Positions 12,601-21,914 of a DNA stretch of 64,000 nucleotides are shown in pieces. Origin of the DNA: Antedon mediterranea (taxonomy: Eukaryota > Echinodermata > Crinoidea > Comatulida > Antedonidae); contig NC_092671.1 in assembly GCF_964355755.1 (NCBI RefSeq), forward strand, positions 40,313,804-40,377,803, read 5' to 3'. The translations under genes were made by a program, and so were the position numbers. The notes under the pieces were generated by a model. The model saw nothing but the letters and a program-made list of their open reading frames with translations, ran no database searches and was not told the DNA's origin. How positions within the stretch are numbered: position 1 is the stretch's first letter; the number at the start of each line of letters is the position of its first letter.

Positions 12601-15600
12601 TTTTTCTTACCCTGAAATGGAGCTGGAAGGCTGTGACTTTCGCTGATGTCTTCATGTTTTACTTCAGCGCCATGCGTACGGTCTTCAACTATCCCATTAG
12701 TATTCTCATCGTCAAACTCTGGCAAACCATTTTCTTTTCTACTTCCGCTAGATTCTAATTTTTTTGAGTTGTTCTTCTTTAGTCGAAGCGCCAACAGCAG
12801 CAACGATTACTGTTGTCAATATTGGCTGTAGAGCTGCAACTGCTTGGGCCACAATATCTTCTATGATCACTCCGTCTAGTTTAGGTTGTACATCCTTACT
12901 AGACCCAGGAGGGGTTTTGGTGAACTTTATAGTATCGGTAACCGTCTGACTTCTTGATTCTTTTACAACACCATTAACACTAGCCTTCTCGATATTTAAT
13001 ATTTCGAACTTGTTTGTTGTTGCCATTTTAAACTGTTACTGTCAAAAGTCTGCAAATGATTGAAGTAGCTTAATCCGGGTACCTCGTTATTACTTGATAA
13101 TAGTTTGAAAGTCCATTCAAATTTAAATATAAAAAAAACAGATAATAAAAGTAAAAGGTGCGTACGTTTTGTGTTGACTAATTGAGCCCGGTATTCAATC
13201 TATCCAATCCACTGCACAGAGTTCTGAAAAGCTTTAGGTCTAGGTAATAAGATTCACTTTCATATAATGGCGAATGGAATGCTAAGTAGACGGAATTATT
13301 TGTTACAATCGTAAAAATGAAATACCGATTGAAATTGTTCACCTTCTTGTTTTGTGACTAGACTAGGAGGCACCGGATCCCTGAAAAGATCAAGACTTAA
13401 CCCTAACTGGGGTACTTACAAACGGATCCCCATTTAGCGGTGATGGTGTATCCCCATACTCCGGTGTGGGTGCTAGCTTGGTGTTTTTTTATTTTGTTCT
13501 CTTCCTTTTGTTTTCCAATTTTTCTCTCTATTGTCGAGTGCATAGAGACATCGTTTATTTGCACTGTATAAATCTATCTATTATTATTATATTTAAAACA
13601 AAGTTTTTTAACTAAATAATTGTATTTACCTTGAATTTACCTTGAATCGCCACAGTCCATCTTCTTTCGATAGAGTGTGGCAGGGTTAAGGGGGCTTTTT
13701 GGCCCATTATAAACCCATGTGTTTATTTATCTCTCTCTTGAAGCAGAGTAGGTTTAGAGCAGATATTGCACTTTGTGGTAAGTTGTTCCAGACATTCACT
13801 ACACGCTGGCTGTAGAAGAATTTCCTACTGTCCAGATTTGGTTTTTCTTTTTTCAGTTTGTACGAGTGTCCTCTTGTCTTTCCATACTCGGCTTTCTTAA
13901 ACATTTTTGTAGGCTCAATTTTATCATTCTTTGTTATAATGTGGTATTTTTGTTTGTAATATATTTCGCATTTCATTCTTCAGGCTGCATTATCATATAT
14001 CTTTTTATGGAATTAAATAAATACCACTGAGTGAATGGATTTATAGTCATTTTATTTGAAATTTAGTAACACTTCCTAGAGTGGTACTTATAATAATCTA
14101 TATAGATAAAGCATGTTTTTCAGAACCGTAGCTGTCTAATATTAAACACAGGTATTTTATCAAGATAGCTGTTTGTTTTTAATTTTTAAATCAATTCCAA
14201 TTCAAAATTAACATCTATTTCTCCTTTTTAACTTAAAAGTTAATAATAGTAAATTACACTAATTTGATTCAACTAAGAGGGCAAACTAAAAAAAAAGCAA
14301 ATATTGTGAGAGGCAGCCCGTAAAACTGAAAAAGAACACAAGACAATACGGAAACCGGGAACAGGAAAAAAACTGTAATGAAGACTTTGAATTAAAATAT
14401 ATAAAAACTTGATAACAGGTATCGTTTCTTAAGGAAATCTCTTCATTTACTAAGAACTTTTGATAGGAACGTTATCCAGAGTTTGGATCAAATACATACT
14501 TTTTAAAAAAAGAAGTAGTTTTTAACAAGGAATACGTTAGATCTCCGAGTTATGTGATTTGGGAAATTATGATTGAAACTAAATAAATCATCAAATTGAG
14601 ATGGAAGGAGCGAGTTCGACTAAGAAAAAACAAAAAAACATTATTTAAAATGGTTTATATCCTAAATTGTTATAGCAGACTAAATGAAGAAACTAAAGGA
14701 TTAAAATGGGAGGAACATTTATCTATGTAGGAAGGGTTTGTATTACTCTAAATAAAATGTAATTGAAGTAAGGGGAAGGGGGATTAATGAACAGTAAGTG
14801 GAAGGGGGATTAATGAACAGTAAGGGGAAGGGGGATTAATGAACAGTAAAGGATGCGGAGTATGTTTAGGAGATGATGACCAGAACTTTTGGATATTTTG
14901 TTTTCGACTTCGAGTAATCTAATTGCTGTCCAGATACACACCAAGAAATTTGGTTTTGTCATCAATTTGTATTATTTGATATTTTTTTTGTAATTTGTAA
15001 GTACATAGTAGGCTTATTTAGTGGTATTTTTGAAAAGAGGCCCCAAGCAAAGAACCTTGAGGGACCCCACAAAGAAAATCAGAAATGGTGTGTTTAGATT
15101 TATTGTATTGCTTACGGTTGGAAAGGTAAGCTTGAATAAATACATATAAGGAGGCCACGGATTAAATAAGTATTTAATAATAATTGTATCAAAAAGTCGT
15201 TCGAGAGGTCAATGAAATAGCAAGTTACCTCTCTTGTTAAAAGTCCAAACAATTTGTTTTCTGTAGATAATTGTATGTTCGATTGTAAGGTGTTCAAAAT
15301 CGGTAGCACTCATATAGGACGGTAATTACTGTAATCATATTATGGTATTGGGGCTACCGGTTGTCACACAAATTTATTAATTTTATATTTGCTCAAATAA
15401 AACTTTTATTCTATTAAACGAACAGAAGGGTGGCCTTTTACCTTATAAAAAACGACAAGTCAAAAAGAAATTGAGTTCAAATAGTCATGTGCTTACTAAT
15501 CTAAATCAGTCTTTACTTAGTTTGTTAATAATTAGTTAATACAATTATAATTTTACAATAAAAAGTAGCGTCATGAGAGTTAAAATACAGATGTCCATTC

Positions 15601-18116
15601 ATTCTTGGGTTAGGGTTAAGCAATAATAATATAATCATTTCTAATTGTGTTTTAATGCGGGTACAATTTCAGTATACTGAGCAGAAAATGTTTATATAAT
15701 TATAAACCTATAAATGAGGCAATATTAATGACTTGCATTTATCCTTGTCAGTCTAAATATGGTGTTTCAGATAGGTGTACCTCTTCGGTAGTGTGTTCCC
15801 TTTTTGTATTCATTGAAAAAAGATCGTTTGCGTTTTTATCATTTTTAGTCGCGTGCATGCAACGCAACTCTACAGCTCACTGTGTCGGTCGGTTGGTCGG
15901 ATGGTCGGTCGGTAAACACTAACTCAAATTTGAGCACGCGACTGCAGTCTTATTAAATTTCTTGTCCCAAATTTCTTTCGAAATACTATGAGTATATATT
16001 CACTTAAATCATCTCCATGACAAGATATCAATTAATGGAAATGTAATTGTATAAAACTATTATAAACATTGTAGTTTGTAAGACACGAGATACAAAGCTT
16101 GATAACATATTGGCTATAAAATTATATTATTATGATGAATTGTATACCCACATTTATTTTACATTGAATATATTATATTATTATTGATGTATAAAAACTG
16201 ATAATCGTAAGGACACTTTATTTATAGTTATTACGTCAACATCCCATAAACTGTCCTATTTGTCAATTCTTACATTGATAGGCCTACTTATCTCTATATT
16301 ATAAAAGACCAAACCCGTTACATTACATGTTACAATTTTAATAGATCTGGCACTAGACTACGACCATTAAAAGTCAATCCATGTAGAACCTTGTTATAAA
16401 TAACATTTATACAAAATTTAAAAGTTCGACGACAACTCTATATTGTAAATTTTGTTTTGAATTTTAATCATTTTTAATCGTTTTAATAGTATTTTAATAT
16501 TGGCCTATTAACCGTATCTTATCATTGGCCTATAGCGTTTGTGCAAGTTGATGTATTTTTTAGTTTCATTGTCTTAATTATGCCAAGCAAAATGAATTTT
16601 CCATTTTAAGCGGACCAGTAACATTTCTTGAAACTTGAATCTTAAAGCTCGGTTCACATAATATAATAATATTTAGTATCAGCTCCTCCTCTTCATCTTA
16701 AAAACATCAGAACAATCTGCCTTCTATTCCTAATAATCTTTGATATCTATCAAAATAACTATTGATCATACCTTCTATGGAATCCTCAATAATCTCTAGT
16801 AGCTGAACTGTTCCAACAATATGTTGGAGTTCCTTTACTGCCTCTCTTAGTCGTCCCTTTTTACCCTCACAATCTACGTAAATGTCGACGTTAGGTTTAG
16901 TTTCTGAACGACGTGACTCGATATGAGTTATGTTTACATCATTATCCTACAAATAAAACATTAACAAAAAACATAATCTACATTTTGTCTTGGTTTATAA
17001 TTTATTTTTCTTCCGTGTACATCTAAGAAAAGCCACTAATAGTAATAGTAATTTATGTTTTCTCTTTTTCAGCAGAGGCATAATATTTACCTACAAGAGG
17101 TTTAAAAACATACACATAAAATAATAGTTAACAAGTTATGAAATTGTAAGTAAGGAGAAATAATAATAACAAGTTGTGTCATGTAATAATATTATAAGGT
17201 TTCATTTCGTTCTTTCCATGCAGTTTTTAAAACAAAAGTTGATCCACACAACTCTTATGTACAGTAAAGTAAAGTAAAGGTGAGTCCCGTGTTCATTTTG
17301 AACAAGGTAATGAACTAATTGTACTAAGCCTCAGCTAGTATTTTCAACCAAGTACTCATTTACAGCTGAGTGGACTTGAACTTGTCTGGAATTGAATCCG
17401 GATCTCTCTGTATGACAGTCAAGTGGCCTAGCCACTCGGTTAACCAACTCCATCCCTTATGAGGCGGTAAAATGTGTGCAATATACTTACTTTAAAGGTT
17501 TTTAATACATTTAGAAGTTCGTCCATTTCTCTCTTTAATGAAAATACAATTGGACTTGTTGTAAAGGTGTCAAAAGAAGACTTTGAAGACAGTCGCCGCA
17601 TTAACCGCGACTTTCGTACATTTACTGATGGCACATTTTTCTAAATTAAAAAAATTAAAAAAAAAAAAGAAATTATTTTAATGACTTAAGAATATCATAA
17701 ACATTTATTCAATGTCACTTACAACAGGTCACACTTTTATTTACAATTATTACAAGGTTTTTACCAATAGAATTACGATTTCTTTTGTTATAGTTGTGAT
17801 GACAAAAACTACAAAAGTCTAAGATTCACAAAAAACAATGTGAGTTTATGTAATACTAAAATAAGAATATCATAGGATCGTTTTCAGCTTCAAATGTAAA
17901 AAGCAGATAAGAACTTAGGTTTATGTATACATTCTACAAGTTGGTACCAACAAGAATACGAAAGACAACTTAACAGTTTCATATAGGCCTACATTTATTT
18001 GACTGGACTCATCGTACAAAATGTTTTTCTGTTAACGTACCTACCTTAGAATGCAGATCATCTAGTTCTGCTAAGTCGATGACATTACTTCGACTAAGTC
18101 TACACTTAAGACTCAT
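3671..18116 (-). CDS. TPH: Tryptophan 5-hydroxylase-like aromatic amino acid hydroxylase, 14 exons
   Basis: Biopterin-dependent iron hydroxylase, predicted to convert tryptophan to 5-hydroxytryptophan, the first step of serotonin synthesis in the cytosol. Coding exons (minus strand): 18045-18116, 17491-17640, 16772-16946, 9748-9851, 9059-9126, 8395-8445, 7988-8086, 7366-7412, 6828-6963, 6522-6591, 5788-5844, 5433-5528, 4746-4879, 3671-3854. All junctions are GT/AG, phases match, and the total is 480 codons plus stop (human TPH1 444, TPH2 490). Residues about 60-125 form the regulatory ACT domain ([24 protein letters not shown]). The catalytic domain carries [39 protein letters not shown] (iron ligands His305 and His310) and [11 protein letters not shown] (Glu350). 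The [14 protein letters not shown] stretch and IYVDC resemble TPH, whereas [13 protein letters not shown] and IQRPF recall tyrosine hydroxylase. TPH is therefore favoured but substrate is not proven. Intron 3 (about 6.9 kb) is filled with retroelement fragments. Confidence 0.93.
4577..4705 (-). mobile_element. tRNA-derived SINE (family 1)
   Basis: On the minus strand the sequence has a tRNA-like head: an A-box-like GTGGCTTGGTGGTTATG followed about 30 bases later by a B-box GGGTTCAAGTCC. It lies in TPH intron 13. A second diverged copy with the same GAGTGGAGCT start is near 31530 on the plus strand. It is a SINE rather than a tRNA gene because the acceptor stem does not pair and no anticodon arm is conserved. 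Confidence 0.6.
4998..5170. repeat. Pyrimidine-rich minisatellite
   Basis: About ten degenerate 15-18 bp copies of CCCTCCCTCGATTATCC(C) in TPH intron 12, strongly C/T on the plus strand, ending in a poly-A run. The reading frame through it is a by-product of the repeat. Confidence 0.85.
5895..6392 (+). mobile_element. L2-like LINE 3' fragment
   Basis: A 5'-truncated LINE in TPH intron 10, antisense to the gene. The frame at 5952-6296 reads [16 protein letters not shown], then [13 protein letters not shown] and [10 protein letters not shown], the standard C-terminal end of L2-clade reverse transcriptases. The untranslated tail has AAAGCGCTTTGATC and GCGCTATATAAAT followed by (AAT)n, the L2 terminal signature. 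It appears inactive. Confidence 0.85.
7606..7987. repeat. Minisatellite derived from the TPH exon 7 splice donor
   Basis: Six to seven units of about 45-55 bp fill the start of TPH intron 7, directly abutting the exon 7 donor. On the minus strand the exon ends GCGAAGGAGATATATACAA|GTAAGCTACG. The array repeats TTTTGCGAGTGAGATATATACAA followed by AGGCTACG, and one unit keeps GTAAGTTACG. The repeat therefore appears to copy the last 20-odd exon bases plus the donor. Confidence 0.8.
8690..9004 (-). mobile_element. tRNA-derived SINE (family 2), minus-strand copy
   Basis: Minus-strand head AAGTGGCCAAGCGGTTAAC (A box) and AAGGGTTCGAGC (B box). The body shares GTGGTTCTGGTGGTAGAACA, TGCACTTTAAAGAACCTAGT and GGGGTTACCCCGGTGTA-like blocks with the plus-strand copy at 44945-45262. 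It lies in TPH intron 5. The segment beyond the shared body (8650-8810) holds a direct duplication of AATCAAGG-GCCCTCTTGATGAG. Confidence 0.8.
9175..9745. repeat. Minisatellite derived from the TPH exon 4 splice donor
   Basis: About 17 units of 30-37 bp, consensus GACTTACCCGGTAAATAGAACAATTATTGAAT on the plus strand, running up to the last intronic base of exon 4. On the minus strand each unit carries CCCGGTAAGTCATTCAAT, which matches the authentic donor context CATCCG|GTAAGTCATTCAAT. At least seven units keep an exact GTAAGTC. Others are degraded or carry a TA insertion (GTATAAGTC). Confidence 0.9.
9852..10899. other. TPH intron 3, distal part, no gene seen
   Basis: AT-rich intron sequence with short poly-A and poly-C tracts (C run near 10580). 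Small reading frames here show no protein-like composition. Nothing else is recognised. Confidence 0.4.
10900..11110 (-). mobile_element. L2-like LINE reverse-transcriptase tail, decayed
   Basis: Minus-strand translation in two frames gives [11 protein letters not shown] then [19 protein letters not shown] and KTYLF, the C-terminal end of an L2-clade reverse transcriptase with one frameshift. The element is truncated and inactive, and lies in TPH intron 3. Confidence 0.6.
11355..11480 (-). mobile_element. LINE/SINE 3' tail remnant with (TTCAA)n
   Basis: A (TTCAA)n run followed by CTTTATTTCAGACAAACTG, which on the minus strand reads as a retroposon 3' end (AATAAAG then a simple repeat). A similar tail with (ATT)n and AAACTTTATTTCAGA is at 11755-11830. 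The parent family is not identified. Confidence 0.4.
12600..13026 (-). pseudogene. Coding-like remnant, possibly LINE ORF1
   Basis: Minus-strand frame from ATG at 13026 reads about 90 codons (starts [14 protein letters not shown], later [16 protein letters not shown]). The neighbouring frame continues with [20 protein letters not shown] down to about 12615. The switch falls at an A7 homopolymer near 12765, so a one-base indel probably breaks one original frame. The charged, coiled-coil-like composition and the same-strand LINE pieces on both sides fit an ORF1 of a non-LTR element. An unannotated exon inside TPH intron 3 is the alternative. I do not recognise the family with confidence. Confidence 0.4.
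13400..13590 (+). mobile_element. Retroposon 3' tail remnant
   Basis: Plus-strand non-coding tail with GAGTGCATAGAGAC and TGCACTGTATAAATCTATC followed by (ATT)n, resembling L2-type 3' ends (stem then TATAAAT and triplet repeat). No coding part is left. Confidence 0.4.
13700..13985 (-). mobile_element. CR1/Jockey-like LINE reverse-transcriptase C-terminus
   Basis: Minus-strand frame 13707-13976 contains [36 protein letters not shown] and a terminal FKREINKHM. This RGHS...RKxFFSxRVVxxWNxLP block is the conserved end of many CR1/Jockey-group reverse transcriptases. It is a fragment only. Confidence 0.75.
14207..14390. repeat. Second copy of the dispersed repeat seen at 1567
   Basis: Shares AGGCAGCCC, ACGGAAACCGGGAACAGGA and AATGAAGACTTT with the insertion at 1567-1768, at lower similarity elsewhere. 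It supports a genome-wide dispersed family. Confidence 0.6.
14768..14850. repeat. Short tandem repeat, about 30-bp unit
   Basis: Three near-identical copies of GGGGGATTAATGAACAGTAA with GGAAG spacers in TPH intron 3. Confidence 0.85.
14880..15425 (-). mobile_element. Decayed LINE reverse-transcriptase core
   Basis: The minus strand, with several stops and frameshifts, shows NYRPI followed by [11 protein letters not shown], then [10 protein letters not shown], the RT motif [11 protein letters not shown] and [15 protein letters not shown]. These are ordered motifs of a CR1/Jockey-like reverse transcriptase. It could be the upstream part of the same insertion as 13700-13985. Inactive. Confidence 0.7.
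17262..17458 (-). mobile_element. tRNA-derived SINE (family 3)
   Basis: Minus-strand head GAGTTGGTTAACCGAGTGGC (A box) and GATCCGGATTCAATTCC (B box), with a (TTTAC)n tail at the plus-strand left end. It ends about 30 bp from the TPH exon 2 donor, in intron 2. Confidence 0.65.
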
Positions 18117-18753
18117 GATGATAGTAAGACAGTATGTTACTGTGGTCTTAGATGGTTTAGTTAATGTATACATTTAACAACTGGCTAAATCTTAAATTAA
18201 ATCTTAATTTATACCAAATAATGGGAAAGTGACGTCATTATGTTGTTTACTAGACACATGGTAGGTTTAACACCTTGATAATTACAACAAAAGAAATCTG
18301 GTGTATAATTAATTATGAGAGTAATTAAGTATCTTCATTACTGGTAAATAGGTAATTACTTTATACTAATTTCTATCGTAATAATGTGACTGAAGCTAAT
18401 TGATTCAAGGAAAAAAGATCTTTGAACTAATCACGTCATGACAGACGATTACAATGCATTACTTGTTTTGACGACAGTGCACTCAACTTATAATTCTTTT
18501 TCTAGTTTAGATTCTGTTGTCGGTAGGTCGTTGTTGTTGTTGTTCGTATTGGAGCTGTGTTGATGCAATTAAGATATTCAATGCATAAACGAGGATATCG
18601 ATTCCGATTGGAAATGTTCAATGACAAACCGATACGAGGGAAAGTGTGAGACTTCAAAATCCGGGCAAAGCTAGACATTCTCTAAATTATCTGTGTCGAC
18701 AAATGATACCAATGACTGCGCATTAGTGGAGTCAACAGCGCTCTGACATAGTA
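18117..18753. other. TPH upstream region without recognised gene
   Basis: Apart from the CRE/TATA pair near 18.2 kb this stretch shows no ORF or repeat I recognise. It is AT-rich, contains a short GTTGTT run near 18.53 kb, and leads into the fold-back element at 18754. Confidence 0.4.
18207..18237 (-). promoter_or_regulatory. Putative TPH core promoter: CRE plus TATA box
   Basis: Reading the minus strand toward the start codon at 18116, a perfect cAMP response element TGACGTCA lies at 18230-18237 and a TATA-like TATAAAT at 18207-18213, 16 bases between them. A transcript starting 25-30 bases below the TATA box would have a 5' leader of about 65-70 nt. The CRE-TATA spacing resembles the vertebrate tyrosine hydroxylase promoter (CRE near -45, TATA near -28), so CREB-type control is inferred. 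Only the motifs are seen directly. Confidence 0.6.
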
Positions 18754-19284
18754 ATAGTCCATGGGATTTAGACTTTTAACTCACACAAATTGCAAGAAAA
18801 TGTTTTTTTGATGAAATGTGTTCTTTAGACCCTACTGAAGACATTTATCAACGTTAGGACATTTTTCGACAACGGGAAGTAGCCTAATTTGCATAATTAA
18901 AAATGGCGGCCATTTTTAATAACGTACTATGTATCTTGGAAACCGCTAGTCACAGATACTTAATTATGGTGTTAAAATCGTTAGAATATATGTATTTATA
19001 TTCACTTTAATGAAAAAGTTTGTCCAAAAATGAATCGAAGTGCTATTTCTAACATTATTGACCTTTGACCTTGAATTCTCATATCTCAGCAACCACTAAT
19101 CGGAGATATACAAATTAGGGCTTAGATTGTTCAAAAACTACACATTTATATCCAGTCTAATGGCATGTTTTTGCAAAAAATGGCGGATTCTAACATTATT
19201 GACCTTTGACCTTGAGTTATCATATCTTAGCAACCACTAATAGGAGAGACACAAATATTTATATTTAGTCTAATGGCAATTTTG

Positions 19285-19618
19285 CCTTTTCCATTGATTC
19301 TGTCAGCAATCGTCGAACGATATCTGATATGGTTTTTCTATATAATATTTTAAATTCTAATTTCACTATTTAGTTTAAATGTTCCTGGTCGTACACGAAA
19401 CAGACATTTATTGCATATTCCTTTTAGCCGTGTCGACTGTACTAAGAGGGGACTTTTTCATAGACTACCTTATACATTTAATAATCTAAATAGCAATCAT
19501 ATCGATATTTTTAATGATAGACTTGGTTATTTTAAGAGGACGATTATGTGTTCACTTCTTGAACAGCCTGCATAACCTGTTTGATTAATTGAAATTGTTT
19601 ATGGCATGCCGATCTATG

Positions 19619-19695
<77 letters not shown>

Positions 19696-19822
19696 ATCTG
19701 TATTTTATTGTTAACCGTTTTTGATGTTGTATTGTTTTATGTTTCAAACCTGTTAGTGGCGGTATTTATCGCTGTTGGTTTTGACTGAATAAAATAAAAT
19801 AAAATAAAATAAAATAAAACGT
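19285..19822 (+). mobile_element. LINE 3' fragment nested in the fold-back element
   Basis: Interrupts an internal monomer: the host reads ...TAATGGCA and resumes TTTTTGCAAAAAATGG as in the undisturbed monomer at 19164. The insert carries a frame with LLHIPFSRVDCTKRGLF and NDRLGYFKRTIMCSLLE, a LINE RT-like C-terminus, then a (TA)n run and a 3' tail (AAATA)n at about 19788-19818. Truncated and inactive. Confidence 0.65.
19619..19692. repeat. (TA)n microsatellite
   Basis: An uninterrupted TA dinucleotide run of about 37 repeats inside the 3' UTR of the nested LINE fragment. Confidence 0.97.
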
Positions 19823-20199
19823 TTTTGCAAAAAATGGCCGATTCTAACATTATTGACCTTTGAACTTTACACTACATAAAATCGCATAACTTTGAAAATA
19901 TTGTACATATGAAATTATTTTTAGTGTCAAATTGTTCAGAACATACATGTTTCTATAGAGTCCAATGACACATTTTGTCCAATAATGGCCTATTGTATGG
20001 TTATTAATATTTGAACTATATTTGAAAAGGAATGGCCGCCATTTTTAATTATGCAAATTAGGCTACTTCCCGTTGTCGAAAAATGTCCTAACGTTGATAA
20101 ATGTCTTCAGTAGGGTCTAAAGAACACATTTTCTTGCAATTTGTGTGAGAAAAGGGTCTTTTTTAAGCTAAATCCCATGGACTATAACTGCACAATGCT

Positions 20200-20640
20200 C
20201 TGCGTATTTACACTGCGTAACACACGGCTCCGCACACAAAAAACTGAAGTTACTTATATACTACTTATATCCTTGATCTTCTTCCCATCTACACCCCTCT
20301 TGCTTGTATTCGTTTGGCTGATCAAAACCTACTACTTGTTCCTAGAATTAACACCAAATCTTATGGACAAAGGTCTTTTATGTTCTCTGCTGCTTCTCTT
20401 TGGAATTCTCTCCCTCGTCATTTTACTCATTCAACTTCTATTGCTATTTTTAAAAAAGAACTTAAAACGCATCTTTTTAAAATCCAATATAAGCGCCTTT
20501 GATTTTTACTTCGGTTCTGGCGCTATACAAATACCTAAATTATTATATTATTATTATTATTGTTATTATTATTAGTATTAGTAGTGTTATTATTATCATT
20601 ATTATTATTATCATTATTAATAGTATTATTATTAAGTCGA
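20200..20640 (+). mobile_element. L2-like LINE 3' fragment
   Basis: The plus-strand frame at 20314-20502 reads LLLVPRINTKSYGQRSFMF, SAASLWNSLPRHF and FKKELKTHLF, the L2 reverse-transcriptase end. The tail has AAGCGCCTTTGATTT, GGCGCTATACAAATACC and a long imperfect (ATT)n. It is 5'-truncated. Confidence 0.85.
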
Positions 20641-21128
20641 AGAAGTCTGGTTATTCTGGTGACTTACCCATAAAACTTGTAAAGGAATATTTGTAAATGA
20701 TTAATGCTGTACCGCTTCACTTATCTTTAATTGCTGTCTTCCCGGAGTTGTAGAAGTTACTCTTGATGTGATGTGATGTGACATGCTCTAAAGTTTAGTC
20801 TTGATCACCTTCTATGAGTGGTATGACCGTTAAAATCAGGAGATGCTAATTATCGGGGTAAATATAATAAATATTCTAGCCATACCGAAACCGCTTAACT
20901 CAACCACTTTAGATAGACCCCTAATTGATACAGCTACCCACTCTACCAAAACCGCCTAGATCAATCCTTAATGATAGACCCCTAGACCACCCCCTCCTGA
21001 ACTCCAAAACTTACCTGTTATATTCAGTAACATTATCATAATGGTAATTTACAATTATGATGCCGTTGTTATTTTGCTATTTTGAAATTGTAAATCATTT
21101 TTTTATAGGTTTAAATTTGTTTACCTTT
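20641..21128. other. Unannotated spacer before the LTR element
   Basis: No gene recognised. It contains a short degenerate duplication (ACCGCTTAACTCAACC / ACCGCCTAGATCAATCC near 20890-20970). Confidence 0.4.
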
Positions 21129-21133
21129 ATTAT
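21129..21133. repeat. Target site duplication, left copy (ATTAT)
   Basis: The five bases before the 5' LTR are repeated immediately after the 3' LTR at 27146-27150, the length expected for gypsy-type integrases. Confidence 0.9.
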
Positions 21134-21581
21134 TGTAATAAATTACCATTCCCTAACATATAGAGTAACATAGTATTTACATGAACATTCTAGAATAAGA
21201 TGTTTTGATTTAATAAACCATGTATAATTAATAAGAACAATCAAGAACATTCCAGAAGTGCTATTAATAGAAACTGTAATCATGTAATAATGAGAAGTAT
21301 AAAGAATGATCTAGAAGGATAGGAGCATCTTGTATATAAAGGGATGTAAACTATTGTAAGGTTGTTGGAATAGAGGTTGGATGTTATATTGTAAAGTCAT
21401 TGTGAAGCTGTTGTTTAAAGTGCTTACTGGATTGTTGAAAGTTGAAGTTGATTGAAATTAAAGCTTTGTTTTTGAGTTATTTTACAACTTTGTGGATTTT
21501 GTGTGTATACTTTTATGTCACAAGGGAGTTCCTAAAGTATTTTCAACCGCTCGGAAACATACGTGAGAGGAGTTCGTGACA
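21134..21581 (+). repeat. 5' LTR
   Basis: 448 bp, starts TGTAATAAATTACC and ends GTTCGTGACA. A TATA-like TGTATATAAAGGG near 21332 is the likely core promoter, and ATTAAAG near 21459 may serve as the polyadenylation signal. It matches the 3' LTR base for base on visual comparison. Confidence 0.95.
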
Positions 21582-21586
21582 TAATT

Positions 21587-21604
21587 TGGTGGCAGCGGTT
21601 ATTT
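21587..21604 (+). other. Putative primer binding site
   Basis: TGGTGGCAGCGGTTATTT starts five bases after the 5' LTR and begins with the TGG complementary to a tRNA CCA end. The priming tRNA cannot be assigned without a tRNA set from the host. Confidence 0.55.
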
Positions 21605-21914
21605 CGATCTACTGTTCGACTTAACTGTGTATTTATCTACTGTTGTGATATTTTGTGGTAGCAGTTTGATCTACTGTATTTTGCCATAGATTGGTGGCTG
21701 TTTTAGGATCAAGTGTACTTTATTGATATTTTGAGGAAGCGGTACTTACGATACTGTGATATTTTACGGAAGCCGTGGTGCTACGTTTTGTTTAATCGTA
21801 AGTACACAAACATTGTTTAAAGAACAGTAGATTATTTTATTTGGAACAGTAGACTTGTGAACGTCTCGGTAACTACGATTAACTAGTAACAAGACCCTAA
21901 TCCAGATTTAAAAT

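Larger units (their letters stand above)
18754..20185. mobile_element. Fold-back (long terminal inverted repeat) element
   Basis: Inverted arms of about 160 bp: ATAGTCCATGGGATTTA at 18754 is complementary to the segment ending at 20185, and pairing continues to TTAAAAATGGCGGCCATTTT near 18900-18920 and its partner near 20030-20050. The interior consists of diverged about 141-bp tandem monomers marked by TTCTAACATTATTGACCTTTG (near 19048, 19189, 19842). No transposase ORF is present, so it is non-autonomous. A LINE fragment is nested within it. Confidence 0.85.

Noticed and set aside
3671-18116. Tyrosine hydroxylase as the primary call
   Set aside because: The N-terminal TH regulatory region is absent, and the ACT domain (IYVDC) and [14 protein letters not shown] follow TPH. 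TH-like residues near the iron site are noted but outweighed.
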